Positions 36,543 through 48,601 of a stretch of DNA of 64,000 bases are shown here, in pieces (positions within the stretch are counted from its first letter, which is position 1; each line of letters begins with the position of its first letter). The DNA lies in NCBI GenBank assembly GCA_034440635.1, contig JAOTON010000768.1:714501-778500 (forward strand), read 5' to 3'. The DNA comes from Lepas anatifera (lineage: Eukaryota > Arthropoda > Thecostraca > Lepadidae). The notes beneath the pieces are model-generated. The model was not told the origin of the DNA. It made no database searches and saw nothing but the letters and a program-made list of their open reading frames with translations. The position numbers and the translations under genes were made by a program.

Positions 36543-37009
36543 GCACGTGCAACCTGAATTTGTGGCCTGCATGGCTGAACCTGATGGCTCGCGATCGCTC
36601 GAAAGCTCACACTGCCTGCGAGAGCCGGCATTAGCCTATAACTTCTCTACCCATAACTTCAAAAAAACATATGCTCGTTTTTGCGACCTTTTAAGTAATT
36701 TGTGACAAAAATATATTTGAAGAAAGTTTCTTAGAATTGAATTTCACATAATAAAATCGTAGTACTGAGTTAAAATCCGGAAATTTTATTTTTCTCAAGA
36801 GTATGACCCACCCTACTGGGCACATATAGCCATGGCTGGAGATCTCTTCTCGATCCAGAGAGGTCCTGGGTGGGTTAACGCTGGCACAGCAATACAAGCC
36901 CTATACATAGCCTATGGGAGACCCAAAATCCAGGGGGGTCCTGACTCCCCTCCCGGGATTTCCACCCATGCATATAGCCAAAGAAGCTGACGTGGCCTAA
37001 AACACCAAT

Positions 37010-38075
37010 CATCATCACACCCTGATGGGGGGCGAAATTTGGCCCCCCTCCACTCCTGGTTTTCCTCAGATAAAGCAGAAACGAAGAGACGCAGAACAAC
37101 AAAACTTACAGTACATTATCCCTGATCAATTTCACGCTTCTAACATTTTTTAGGTCAGGTCATGTCAGGGCAAGGAGATATTCAAGGCCAAGTGACCCGA
37201 CCTCAAGGCCCAAAATTCCAAGTTTGAAGCGGCGGCTAAGGAACATCTGCCAACCAATCATTTTCAAACTTTCACAATAAGGTCATTATGGGTCTACAAA
37301 TCTGCTATCTCGGAATTTTTATATTGTTAGCCTACGGTGTGGTCAATGTTTTGGTCTCCCCATTTTCGGTATATAGTGAAAATGGAAAGGGCTGGTTTTC
37401 AGTAAATATTGGATACATAAACCTGAAAATCCACAAACCGTGTATCCTTACCACAATCTTGACCATAAATTTGGGCTTTTGACCATCTGGGTTCTCAAAG
37501 GTCATGTGAGGTCACAGGAGCATACAGTGATTATTTTGTCAATAAATTTTTACTGGATTTAGATACAGCTTCCATTCCGCTTGCATTGTGCTTTAATTTT
37601 TCACAAGGAGTCGATTGATATGTAACATGACCATGCCAGGTCACCCTGTGACCCTGACCTAACTCGGTGTCAGGTCATTTTTACCATTTGACCTAGCAAT
37701 TATATTATACATCATCATATTATACATATTAAATATCATGTGTCAGGTCATATTATACATTATTTGATTTGCTCCAATGAGAGGAATCCAGTCAGGCATG
37801 AAGATTTACTCTAGCTCAACTGAGTAAAATATAGAGGGGGAAACGTACACTGTCCTGTTGTAAGCCTATGGAACCTTCCTTGACCTATGCTGACCTCAAT
37901 ATTGACCTGGCATAATGAAAGTCAGTGTAATTTCTCTTCGTCTCATCAAGAGCTTTCGAACGCCGTCCGTAATTTCTCTTTAGCTTTCCTAGGAAATGAG
38001 TTACGGAGGGGGGTGCGAACTACGCCCACCCCCACAGTGGGGCGCGTCATGCCAAGGATCCCAGCGGGGCGCGAG
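37010..38075. mobile_element. TTAA-type element, family A (about 1.07 kb)
   Basis: The right end is GGATCCCAGCGGGGCGCGAG followed by TTAA at 38076-38079. The left end is decayed (CACCCTGATGGGGGGCGAAA). The body matches the copies at 45655-46452 and 63273-64000 (shared AACATCTGCCAACC, TCTGCTATCTCGGAATTTT). It contains many TGACCT motifs. Confidence 0.75.
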
Positions 38076-38227
38076 TTAACCGTCGGACGAGTTATAGAGA
38101 GTGTGAACTAATGAGAGCGTTGCTGAAGTATAAGCAGATAATATGCCAGAAGAGGGAAACACGTGCTGCCTTGTTCCATGCAGTGGTGGCGGAAGCGGGG
38201 ACAGGGTGCCCCCCCCTCCAGCGGGTG

Positions 38228-40607
38228 GTGTACGTGACACTGTGACCGGCGGTACGTATTAGTATGACGCTGTGACCGGTGGTACGTGACGCTGTGACCG
38301 GTGGTACGTGTTGGCGTGACGCTGTGACCGGTGATACGTGTTGGCGTGACGCTGTGACCGGTGATACGTATTGGCGTGACGCTGTGACCGGTGATACGTG
38401 TTGCCGTGACGCTGTGACCGGTGATACGTATTGGCGTGACGCTGTGACCGGTGATACGTGTTGGCGTGACGCTGTGACCGGTGATACGTGTTGGCGTGAC
38501 GCTGTGACCGGTGGTACGTATTGGCGTGACGCTGTGACCGGTGGTACGTATTGGCGTAACGCTGTGACCGGTGATACGTGTTGGCGTGACGCTGTGACCG
38601 GTGATACGTGTTGGCGTGACGCTGTGACCGGTGGTACGTATTGGCGTAACGCTGTGACCGGTGGTACGTATTGGCGTGACGCTGTGACCGGTGATACGTG
38701 TTGGCGTGACGCTGTGACCGGTGATACGTGTTGGCGTGACGCTGTGACCGGTGGTACGTATTGGCGTGACGCTGTGACCGGTCGTACGTATTGGCGTAAC
38801 GCTGTGACCGGTGGTACGTGACGCTGTGACCGGTGATACGTGTTGGCGTGACGCTGTGACCGGTGGTACGTATTGGCGTGACGCTGTGACCGGTGGTACG
38901 TATTGGCGTAACGCTGTGACCGGTGGTACGTATTGGCGTGACGCTGTGACCGGTGGTACGTATTGGCGTAACGCTGTGACCGGTGGTACGTGACGCTGTG
39001 ACCGGTGATACGTGTTGGCGTGACGCTGTGACCGGTGATACGTGTTGGCGTGACGCTGTGACCGGTGGTACGTATTGGCGTGACGCTGTGACCGGTGGTA
39101 CGTATTGGCGTAACGCTGTGACCGGTGGTACGTATTGGCGTGACGCTGTGACCGGTGGTACGTATTGGCGTAACGCTGTGACCGGTGGTACGTGACGCTG
39201 TGACCGGTGATACGTGTTGGCGTGACGCTGTGACCGGTGGTACGTATTGGCGTGACGCTGTGACCGGTGGTACGTATTGGCGTAACGCTGTGACCGGTGG
39301 TACGTGTTGGCGTGACGTTGTGACCGGTGGAACGTGACGCTGTGACCGGCGGCACGTGTCAGCGTGACACTGTGACCGATGGTACGTGTCGAGGTGACGC
39401 TGTGACCAGTGATACGTGTTGGCGTGATGTTGTGACCGGTGGTACGTGTTGGCGTGACGCTGTGACCGGCAGTACATATTGGCGTGACGCTGTGACCGGT
39501 GGTACGTGTTGGCGTGACGCTGTGACCGGTGGTACGTGAGCGCTGTGATCGGTGGTACGTGACGCTGTGACCGGTGGTACGTGACGCTGTGACCGGTGGT
39601 ACGTATTGGCGTGACGCTGTGACTGGTGGTACGTGTTGGCGTGACGTTTTGACTGGTGTTACTTGACGCTGTGACCGGTGGTACGTGTTGGCGTGACGCT
39701 GTGACCGGTGGTATGTGTTGGCGTGACGCTGTGACGCTGTGACCGGTGGTACGTGACACTGTGACCGGTGGTACGTGACGCTGTGACCGGTGGTACGTAT
39801 TGGCGTGACGCTGTGACTGGTGGTACGTGTTGGCGTGACGTTTTGACTGGTGTTACTTGACGCTGTGACCGGTGGTACGTGTTGGTGTGACGCTGTGACC
39901 GGCAGTACATATTGGCGTGACGCTGTGACCGGTGGTACGTGTTGGCGTGACGCTGTGACCGGTGGTACGTGTTGGCGTGACGCTGTGGCCGGTGGTATGT
40001 GTTGGCGTGACGTTGTGACCGGTGGTACGTGAGCGCTGTGATCGGTGGTACGTGACGCTGTGACCGGTGGTACGTGTGGGCGTGACGTTGTGACCGGTGG
40101 TACGTGACGCTGTGACCGGTGGTACGTATTGGCGTGACACTGTGACCGGTGGTTATTGGCGTGACGTTGTGACCGGGGGTACGTGACGCTGTGACCGGTG
40201 GTACGTGTTGCCGTGACGTTGTGACCGGTGGTACGTATTGGCGTGACGCTGTGACTGGTGGTACGTGTTGGTGTGACGTTTTGGCCGGTGTTACTTGACG
40301 CTGTGACCGGCAGTACATATTGGCGTGACGCTGTGACCGGTGGTACGTGACGCTGTGACCGGTGGTACGTATTGGCGTGACACTGTGACCGGTGGTTATT
40401 GGCGTGACGTTGTGACCGGGGGTACGTGACGTTGTGACCGGTGGTACGTGTTGGCGTGACGCTGTGACCGGTGGTACGTGTTGGCGTGACGCTGTGACCG
40501 GTGGTATGTGTTGGCGTGACGCTGTGACGCTGTGACTGGTGGTACGTGACGCTGTGACTGGTGGTACGTGTCGGCGTGACGCTGTGACCGGTGGTACGTG
40601 TCGGCAG
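38228..40607. repeat. 30-bp minisatellite abutting the exon 3 acceptor
   Basis: About 80 units of TGACGCTGTGACCGGTGGTACG plus TGTTGGCG, with some 20-bp short units. The last unit changes into TACGTGTCGGCAG and exon 3 begins at 40608. The unit is divisible by three and has no stop in several frames, so long false ORFs appear on both strands. Confidence 0.95.
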
Positions 40608-40784
40608 CGTTCGGTGGCGCAGCAGCGCCGGCAGCAGCGCGCCGATGCCGTCCGCCAGTTCGCCCGCCAGCTGGAGTACACCCGAGAAGTGATCCGTGTG
40701 CAGCAGCAGGCTCACCCGCCGCCGCCGCCGCCGCCCCCGCCGCCGCCCGAGGGCGCTGCCACTGCCGCCGCCTACAAGCTTCAG
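40608..40784 (+). CDS. CFAP74: CFAP74 exon 3 (coiled coil, poly-Pro)
   Basis: The acceptor GTGTCGGCAG is the last bases of the minisatellite and the donor is CTTCAG/GTTAGC. It has 177 bases, phase 0 at both ends. It reads RSVAQQRRQQRADAVRQF, a helix, then an 11-Pro run (CCG/CCC codons, 40719-40750), then EGAATAAAYKLQ. The opening resembles exon 2. The proline run is likely length-variable. Confidence 0.75.
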
Positions 40785-42469
40785 GTTAGCAGACCCCCAG
40801 TCGTTGTTGGCCGGAGTTGTGAACGTTCACCCGGGTTGGAGGCTTGTTTTGGTGTCTTCTTGGTTTGAGATTATTTATTTACGCTAAATTTCGTCTGGTT
40901 TAATTTAATTGGTGGTGGTAGGGAATATATTAGGATATTTTGTGTTTACCTTTGCTTGTTTTCGCTGTATGGTTAGCATCAGGGAAGTGTGCTGCCGATC
41001 TCGGGGAGCTGGTTGCAGCGCACACCGCCGCAGATCTGGTCTTGCAAGCCTGGTCACTGCGCCTTCGACTGAACCCGGGCTTTTCGCACCCTTGAGCAGA
41101 CTTCACTGCTCAGAACAATTCAGACATTGTGAACTACGTCTGATGAGGCTCGGTGTGTTGATATGAATCTGCAGCGTTTTTTTCTAACGATTGTTGCGAT
41201 GAAATTTATTTTCTGCTCTATGAAACGTTAGACATAATTTCAAGAGATCAAAGTGCTGTACTTGAGCATTTCTCCATGGTTCCAGGCCAGCCATTCTCTC
41301 CATCATTGGGTGAAAACAATGATGTCTTCACTGAATCGATGAAGGTGTATTTTGGTACGACGGTCTCCGTGATAGTCGATGGGGATAATCCAAACCATGA
41401 ATCGTATTTTGTCAACCTTATTTTAGCTGTGGAAGCTTGATACTTGTGTAGATCATAGATAGAAACCTGCATAGGTGTTAAGTAGGCATCTGTGGTCCTC
41501 TTCCAGAATGAATAGGTTGATTTCCAAAACATGTCGTATATCCGGTGAAATCATTCCTCGATATAAGTTAATTAGAGGCATATTACTCAATTGCATTTTG
41601 ATTCTAGCCGTAGCACTGTGGTGGATCCAAGAAGAGGTCAAGGGACCGTAGCCCCCACCAAAGCCGAAATCGAAATCTTTTGGCCCGCCAAACAGAGAAA
41701 ATTTGGCCTTTTTTAAATATTATAATTTCGCGATTTTTTGTCGATTTACCCCCCCCGTAACGTTGGTTTGGACCCACTCCAGAAGTTGCTCCTGGAGCAG
41801 CCAATGACCCTTAGCAAGCCTCAGTATACGACTACAGCTATGGGAGTCCGCGCAAAAGTGACAGTGTGACTTTTGGGTCCGCCCCCCCCACCAAAAAATG
41901 ATGCCATGACATGGGATTTGCCTGAAAGTGATGTCATAACATGGGAGCCCGTCCAAAAGTGATACATATGATAGGAGTCCGCCCAAAAGTGACGTCCTGG
42001 GTGGAGGAGGGGTGGGTTGGGAAACCCTCCCAAAAAGGTATGTCATTTATGAACAGCCAATTATAATAATTATAGCTTCATGTATCATCTAGAGCTACCA
42101 GCCATGCTCCTACAACTTCCTTAAACGGGTCCTTTGATGGAGTGAAAACTGTTCAGTCAAGAGTATTTGTACAAGGCTCCTTGCCTTGTTAAGGATTTTT
42201 TCGTTACTTGCCGACGCGTGCCATCTTAATCTATCCTATTGGATGGTTTGTGAAGCGTATCGGTTGATTTACGACGCCCCAAATAACTCTTTTAGGTGAG
42301 TGACTACAATTTGACCAGGCGTACTTGTTTTTAATTATCTTTACGCTTTTGAGGGGCAGATTGTTGATGTCTGCATGTTTTACTTTAAATTGCATTCACC
42401 TATAATTAGGTAGGTGCCTATTGGTGATTATTGCACATACACACATACAACAGTTACATATCAGTCGTA
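40785..42469. other. Intronic; short GGGAGTCCGCCCAAAAGTGA repeats at 41.84-42.01 kb
   Basis: No gene recognised. 41840-42010 holds about five diverged copies of a roughly 30-bp unit containing CCGCCCAAAAGTGA. A GTGGATCC hAT-like end lies near 41620. Confidence 0.45.
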
Positions 42470-43840
42470 ATGCTAGGGAAGTGTCAAACCCCTCCAATGG
42501 GATGCGTCACGTCACAGGGAAGTACCACAATCCCTTCAGTGGGGTGCGTCCAGTTTCGGGGAAGTGTCACAATCCCTCCAGAGGGGTGTGCCACGTTCCA
42601 GGGAAGTGTCACAATCCCTTCAGTGGGGTGCATCATGTCCCAGGGAAGTGTTGCAATCCATTCAGTGGGGTGCGTCACGTTCCAGGGAAGTGTCGCAATC
42701 CCTTCAGTGGGGTGCGTCATGTCCCAGGGAATTATCACAATCCCTTCAGTGTGGGTGCGCTATGTCCCAGGGAAGTGTCACAATCCCTTCAGTGGGGTGC
42801 GTCACGTTCCAGAGAAGTGTCGCAATCCCTTCAGTGGGGTGCGTCATGTCCCAGGGAATTGTCACAATCCCTTCAGTGTGGGTGGCTATGTCTCAGGGAA
42901 GTATCACAATCCCTTCAGTGGGGTGCGTCATGTCCCAGGGAAGTGTCACAATTCCTTCAGTGGGGTGCGTCACGTTCCAGGGAAGTGTCGCAATCCCTTC
43001 AGTGGGGTGCGTCATGTCCCAGGGAATTGTCACAATCCCTTCAGTGTGGGTGGCTATGTCCCAGGGAAGTGTCACAATCCCTTAGTGGGGTGCGTCATGT
43101 CCCAGGGAAGTGTCACAATCCCTTCAGTGGGGTGCGTCACGTTCCAGGGAAGTGTCGCAATCCCTCCAATGGGGTGTGTTATGTCCCAGGAAAGTGTCAC
43201 AATCCCTTCAGTGGGGTGCGTTATGTCCCAGGGAAGTACCACAATCCCTCCAGTGGGGGGCGTCACGTTCCAGGTAAGTGTCACAATCCCTTCAGTGGGG
43301 TGCTTCACGTTCCAGGGAAGTGCCACAATCCTTTCAGTGGGGTGCGTCACGTTCCAGGGAAGTGCCACAATCCTTTCCCTGGGGGTTTGTCACGTTCCAC
43401 GGGAGTATCACAATCCCTCTAATGGGATGCGTCATGTTCCAGGGAAGTGTCACAGCCCCTACAATGGGGTACGTCACGTTCCAAGGATTTACCACGCCCA
43501 CAACCTCTCCCGTGGGGTGCGTCATGTTCCAGGGGAGTATCACAATCCCTCCAATCGGGTGCGTTATGTCCGAGGGAAGTCTCACAGCATCTCCAGCCTC
43601 CAGTAGGGTACGTCATTTCCCAGGGGAGTATCACAATCCCTCCAATGGGGTGCGTTATGTCCCACGGAAGTCTCACAGCATCTCCAGCCTCCAGTAGGGT
43701 ACGTCATTACCCAGGGAAGTATCACAATCCCTCCAGTGGCGTGCGTCATGTTCCAGAGCATTGTCACAATCCCTTAAGTGTGGGTGCGCCACACTGCATG
43801 TGCCAGGGAAGTGCCACACCCTCTCCTGGCATGCATTATG
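42470..43840. repeat. ~42-bp minisatellite
   Basis: About 30 units with CAGGGAAGTGTCACAATCCC and TTCAGTGGGGTGCGTCATGT. It drifts to longer units with CTCCAGCCTCCAGTAGGG near 43580-43720. It lies in the middle of intron 3, not at a splice site. Confidence 0.95.
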
Positions 43841-44660
43841 TTACTGAATCCGATTAAGCCTGATCCATGGATTTTGTTTGATTGGATTGACCACATAATT
43901 ATAATAGCATTAGCGTTTATGTAGTTTGAACTCATAATTATGTTTATTAAGTCTTAATTTGTCGCATATGAATTGATAATCGTGGTTTTTAAAGCATTCT
44001 CCTGAATTTATGAAGGAAACTTGCCGGCGGCCCGGATTGGATTTGAAATTGGTTGTCCATGCCGTAGCCTAGCCTCCAGATGGCGTCATCACGTCTGCCA
44101 GTCGATACTACTGCCAAATCAGTGTTACGGGACCAAAAGGGCATGTAGGTGGATCTGCCGGGGCATGTGTTTTGGCACGTTAGACTAAGTCCTTGTTTTT
44201 CACTTATTGTTCGCATTGCGCTGGTAGGAAGATTCTATCAGAGTGCGAGAAGCTGCACTTCGCCATGTTTCTGTGTTTGGGGTTCTAGTCCAGAAGTTCC
44301 ATACCCGAAACAATCCGCATGTTTGTATTTTCTCGTAAGGAGAATGTCAGTGAGCTGCAGACGTGGCAGCGTTCAGTCTGCTTCCGACAGCACCACGCAT
44401 GTTCTCGCGCGTTACCCACGATGCTAAAACACCTCCGCATATTGTAGCCAGGTTCTGGCAGCCTTGGTTTGACTTCTGAAGCTCCGGAGCGACAGGTCGA
44501 GAACAAATATCGCTCTTTTTGCTTTGCGCACCTGCAGAACCATGAACAGTTTGCACGTGACCGAGAGGTGCGTGATTTCTGTGACTGGACTGTTGGCTGG
44601 CACGCGCGTCCCCTGATCCAGACGCCGCAGGCGGTGGTACATTCTGCACGTCGCCCCGGT

Positions 44661-44903
44661 TCAGAAGCCGCAGGTGGCAGTACATTCGGTGTAGGAGGCG
44701 AAGTCGTTGGCCGTGGTGTTGACGCTGAGCTGCAGCGGTGTGAAGAGGGAGCACGAGTGCCGGGTGCTGTTCCAGTACCAGCGCACCGTGTCGGCGTGCG
44801 CGTCGGCGTGGTCCACTGGAATCTGGCAGCGGGTGCTCTCCGACCTGCTGCCAACCAGCAGGAGGGCCGTCACAACCAATCCCAGTAGTGTCATCACGGA
44901 CAT
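44661..44903 (-). CDS. Small secreted Kunitz-like protein, nested in a CFAP74 intron
   Basis: 80 codons. The first 23 residues form a signal peptide (MSVMTLLGLVVTALLLVGS, then Ser-rich). The mature part has the Kunitz/BPTI layout: RCQIPVD near the start, VRWYWNSTRHSCSLF in the middle, NDFASYTECTATC at the end. Four of the six usual cysteines are present, those of the 5-55 and 30-51 disulfides. The pair 14-38 is missing, as is a normal P1 loop, so classic trypsin inhibition is doubtful. Reduced Kunitz domains of this kind occur among arthropod secreted proteins. The start was chosen because the signal peptide begins exactly there. There is no intron within the domain. A 26-bp near-repeat of the C-terminal Cys pair lies just past the stop at about 44620-44645. 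Confidence 0.65.
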   Translation of the reverse strand: MSVMTLLGLVVTALLLVGSRSESTRCQIPVDHADAHADTVRWYWNSTRHSCSLFTPLQLSVNTTANDFASYTECTATCGF

Positions 44904-45654
44904 TGAAAGGTGTAGTGTACACTGCACCCAAATTACTGCACACTCAAGGTCCTTGCCGAACAGAAACGTGTTTGGTACTTCAGGAGTGACAAGAAAGCAT
45001 CTACTGGTATGAGAGAGGATAAAGTGGAAGTGGTATTGTGCCTCTGCCCTGCTTCGCACCACTGGAAGCGGTCACGTCGGTTGTGATAGCTTTTGTAGGG
45101 ACTGGTCAAGAGCGAACCCAGGTTTAATATCGGACGTGGAAGCCGGAGAGCTTCGGACACAAGAATGCCTCGTTATTGCAAAAGTCTAGTTGATGTAGCT
45201 TGCTTGGTGTGGAGTGGCTATTTTCCGCTATATCAGCGCTCTGAGTTTGCCCTGATATCGTCAGCGGCGGCGTTGGACCAACATCGACAGAGTAATGGCA
45301 GAGAAGGTGATGTTTCCTGTCGCTTTGGATCGATCGCAACGCGCTGTGTTGACATGACAGCCAGGACCTTGAACGGTCGGAAACAACAGCTACTGCTGAC
45401 CCGAAGTCCCCGCGCGTCACTGCGAACGTTTCTCCAATCGTGACTGGTTAAAACAGGTATTGGCAGCTTGCCGCAAAGATGGTTGGATGAGTGAGGCTGG
45501 TGTGCCACTCCGGCCGGTCAGTTCAGCCAGGCTGCGACTCCGTCGTGGTTACGTCCGACTGCGCTTCCGCCCGCTCCTGGAGCGCAGAAGAGGACATGGC
45601 ACAGAGCGAGATGCTTGACCTGCCGCCTCTCCAGCTGCGCGCTGGGCACTGCCA
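44904..45654. other. Upstream of the Kunitz-like gene; nothing certain
   Basis: GC content is higher than in neighbouring intron sequence, and several short open frames occur on both strands, but none shows a recognisable domain or splice pattern. The promoter of the minus-strand gene should lie here. Confidence 0.3.
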
Positions 45655-46452
45655 ACCGATCTGGGCACATCAGCCAACCGATCAGTTTGAAACTTTCACA
45701 GTTTGATAAGGTCATTAGGGTCTACAAATCTGCCATCTCGGAATTTTGATATTGTTTACCTAAGGTGGGGTTAATCTTTTGGTCACCCCATTGTAAGTCT
45801 ATGGTGAAAAATAGAAAGTGCTTGTTTTCAGTAAATGCTGGATGGATAATGCTGAAATCCTCAAACCGTGTATTCTTACTACGATCTTGACCCCAAAGTC
45901 GAGCTTTTGACCATCTGACTTCTCAAAGGTCATGTCAAATCACAGGAGCAAACAATGAATATTGTGTCAATAACTTCTCGTCGAATTGAGTTAAAGCCTC
46001 TATATTGCTTGCATCATGATTATATTGTCACGGGGAGTCGATTGATATGCAACACGACTATACCAGGTCACCCTGTGGCCCTCACCTAGCTTGATGTCAG
46101 GTCAGTTTCACAGTTTTACCTAGCAAGTTCATATTATACATCATTCGATTTGCCACAATAAGAGGAATCCAATGATGCATGAATATTTGCTGAAGCTCCC
46201 TTGAGTAAAATCTACAGGGTGAAACGTACACTGCCCTATTGTAAGCCTATGGAACCTGTTTTGACCTATACTGACCTCAATATTGACCTGGCATAAAAAT
46301 ACTCCCAAAAATTTATCTTCGTCTCGTCAATAGCTTTCGAACGCCGTCCGTAATTTTTCTTAAGCTTCGCTGGGAAAGAGATACGGAACGTGGCGAAATA
46401 CGCCCCCCCCTCAGCGGGGTGCGTCATGCCAGGGACCCCAGCGGGACGCGTT
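45655..46452. mobile_element. TTAA-type element family A, left-truncated
   Basis: It begins inside the family at GCCAACCGATC and ends GACCCCAGCGGGACGCG before TTTTAA (46451-46456). The body aligns with 37200-38075 by eye. Confidence 0.75.
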
Positions 46453-46719
46453 TTAATTTGCGTAGGTTCCGGGAAATATTGAACTGTCCTTCGTAGCACT
46501 TATCGTTGCTCATTCGTAGAATCATGCTATACGAACTAGAGACAGGCGAATTGACGAAACATGGTATTGTGACTGTTTTCAATAAACAGTATAGATATGG
46601 ATGCAAAGAGGGAGTTTCGCAGACACTGCAGTGCAAATAGTATTGTGGGAACTGCGGATCCCGGTCGAGCTCGGGGTGTGTCGTCCGGTTTATAACGTCG
46701 GTCCTTCATTGGTCCGTGA

Positions 46720-47610
46720 CTCGTCGTGTTCGTGGTCCATGAGGTGCCATTTTGTCCAGTCCATGAGGTGATGTCTTCTTCAATCTATGAAGTGCCGTGT
46801 TCTTCAGTCCGTGGCGTGCTGTGCTGTGCAGTCCATGTTGTGCTTTGCTCTTCAGTCCGTGGTGTGCTTGCAGTCCATGTTGTGCCGTGTTCTTCAGTCC
46901 GTGGCGTGTTGTGCTGTGCAGTCCATGTTGTGCCGTGTTTTTCAGTCCGTGTTGTGCTGTGCAGTCCATGTTGTGCCGTGTTCTGCAGTCCGTGGTGTGA
47001 TGTTCTGTGCAGTCCCTGTTGTACCGTGTTGTTCAGTCCTTGGTGTGCTGTGCAGTCCATGTTGTGCCGTGCTCTTCAGTCCGTGGTGTGCTGTGTAGTC
47101 CATGTTGTGCCGTGTTCTTCAGTCCGTGGCTGTTCTGTGGAATCCGTATTGTGCCGTGTTCTTCAGTCCGTGGCGTGCTATGCTGTGCAGTCCAAGTTGT
47201 GCTGTGTTCTTCAGTCCGTGGCGTGCTGTGCTGTGGAGTCCGTGTTGTCCCGTTCCCTTTAATCCGTGGCGTGCTGTGCTCTGCAGTCCATGTTGTGCCG
47301 TGCTCTTCAGTCCGTGGTGTGCTGTGCAGTCCATGTTGTGCCGTGTTCTTCAGTCCGTGGCGTGCTGTGCTGTGCAGTCCAAGTTGTGCCGTGTTCTTCA
47401 GTCCGTGGCGTGCTGTGCTCTGGAGTCCGTGTTGTCCCGTTCCCTTCAATCCGTGGCGTGCCGTGCTCTGCAGTCCATGTTGTGCCGTGCTCTTCAGTTC
47501 GTGTTGTGTTGTGCAGTCCACGTTGTGCCGTGTTCAGTCCGTGGTGTGCTGTTTTGTGCAGTCCATGTAATGCCGTGGTTTTTGCTTCATGGTGTGTCTG
47601 CTGCGGGCAG
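46720..47610. repeat. Minisatellite (27-48 bp units) reaching the exon 4 acceptor
   Basis: Units contain CAGTCCATGTTGTGCCGTG and TTCTTCAGTCCGTGGCGTG. The array grades into TGTCTGCTGCGGGCAG, the acceptor of exon 4. Units carry TTCTTCAG, itself acceptor-like. Confidence 0.95.
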
Positions 47611-48203
47611 GCGATGCTTCTGCGGAAGCGAGAGGCGCTGGTGGTGCAGGAGCGGCGGCAGCGCGAGCTCGCCGAGAGACAACGCGACAACGTGCGCGCC
47701 ATCGTCAGCAAGCTGGTGCATGAGGAGCAGCGGCGCTTCAAGGTCGTGCCGGGCACTGTAGTGCCAGCCAAGCCTCGTCTCCGGCCGCAGCGCCGACCCA
47801 GCCCCGCGACAGCCGGCGACGCCACCCCCTCTCCCTCCGGGCACGCCTCCAAGGGCGAGGAGGACGAAGGCGAAGAGGAGGGAGAGACGGAGTCGATGAC
47901 CGTGTCTTCATCGACGCCGGCCGGCTGGTCGGTGGGGGAGGGGGATGACCTGGTAGGGGGCGCAGGTCGCCGCTGTCGATATCGGCGGAGTACCGGGCAC
48001 GTCTGCAGCGTCTGATGGATACGGCTGTCAACAGCCCCGACGACTCGACCAGCTCCTCCCAGCTGCCCTCGTCTGAGAACGTCTCGCTGACGGAGATGGA
48101 GCGTGACTGGGCGCTGCACCGACCCAGTCAGCCAGAGCAGCGGCCGCCCGTCACCTCCGACCCCTGCCCCTTCAGCTGGAAACCGGACGTCATCGAGTTC
48201 AGG
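47611..48203 (+). CDS. CFAP74: CFAP74 exon 4 (coiled coil, acidic Ser-rich linker), with frame break
   Basis: The acceptor is GCTGCGGGCAG and the donor TTCAGG/GTGAGG. It starts AMLLRKREALVVQERRQRE, a helix ending at RRFKVV, then a basic Pro-rich and acidic Glu/Ser stretch (GEEDEGEEEGETES), then SPLSISAEYRARLQRLMD and a Ser-rich tail leading to VIEFR, which runs into exon 5. The first part (to about 47945) and the second part are in different frames. The exon length, 593, is two more than a multiple of three although both edges need phase 0. A base error in the G-runs at 47930-47960 or a real mutation explains this. Confidence 0.75.
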
Positions 48204-48598
48204 GTGAGGCGACGCCGCTGCTACAGGCTGCATGGTCGTAGAGTCAACATTTCCGAGCTCTCTACTGCACTTCATCTTCAGTAGAATCATCTCGACTCAA
48301 AGATTAAATCGACCCAGGTTCGAAGGTGTTCCTCTGAAACGTCGAGAGACAATTGTGAGATGGACCATAAGTTTGTTCTCGTCCTGGCCTGGGAAATATG
48401 GACAGTATTTTTTTAAATATTAACACCACTGACATTTACTCGTGACCAGTCACATCCGTTCCTCACGCACAGGGGTGCCGCCACGGAATTTTTGCAGGGG
48501 GGACGGACCCGGGCTGGTGCTGACCGGGGGAGGCGAATTTTGAGCATGTTCGTTATGTAATGATAATATATATAATAATTAATTATATATTATAATTA

Positions 48599-48601
<3 letters not shown>

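Larger units (their letters stand above)
34122..36815. mobile_element. 2.7-kb transposon with ~980-bp inverted arms and 8-bp target duplication
   Basis: The outer ends are TAGGGTGGATCATAC and, inverted, TAGGGTGGGTCATAC, flanked by a perfect 8-bp duplication CTGGGCAC at 34114-34121 and 36816-36823. The left arm (34122-about 35104) and right arm (about 35834-36815) match in inverted orientation over nearly their whole length, by eye around 95%. The 729-bp centre holds a Cys-rich ORF. Each arm carries the same nested MITE with the same GCACGTGC duplication. Ends and target length suggest hAT or a relative. No complete transposase is visible, so it is non-autonomous or degraded. Confidence 0.85.

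Noticed and set aside
38228..40607. CRISPR-like regular repeats
   Set aside because: The repeats are contiguous without unique spacers, and the DNA is from an animal.
38092..40715. Open frames of 340-818 codons on the minus strand and shorter ones on the plus strand
   Set aside because: They are translations of the 30-bp minisatellite in several frames at once; the unit length is a multiple of three and lacks stops.
42421..43857. Plus-strand frames of 333-391 codons with SVGC/HNPFSG repeats
   Set aside because: Minisatellite translation; overlapping frames are equally open and no splice or start context supports them.
46706..48290. Cys/Val-rich plus frames and His/Thr-rich minus frames
   Set aside because: Low-complexity translation of the intron 3 minisatellite; the minus frame also runs antisense through exon 4.
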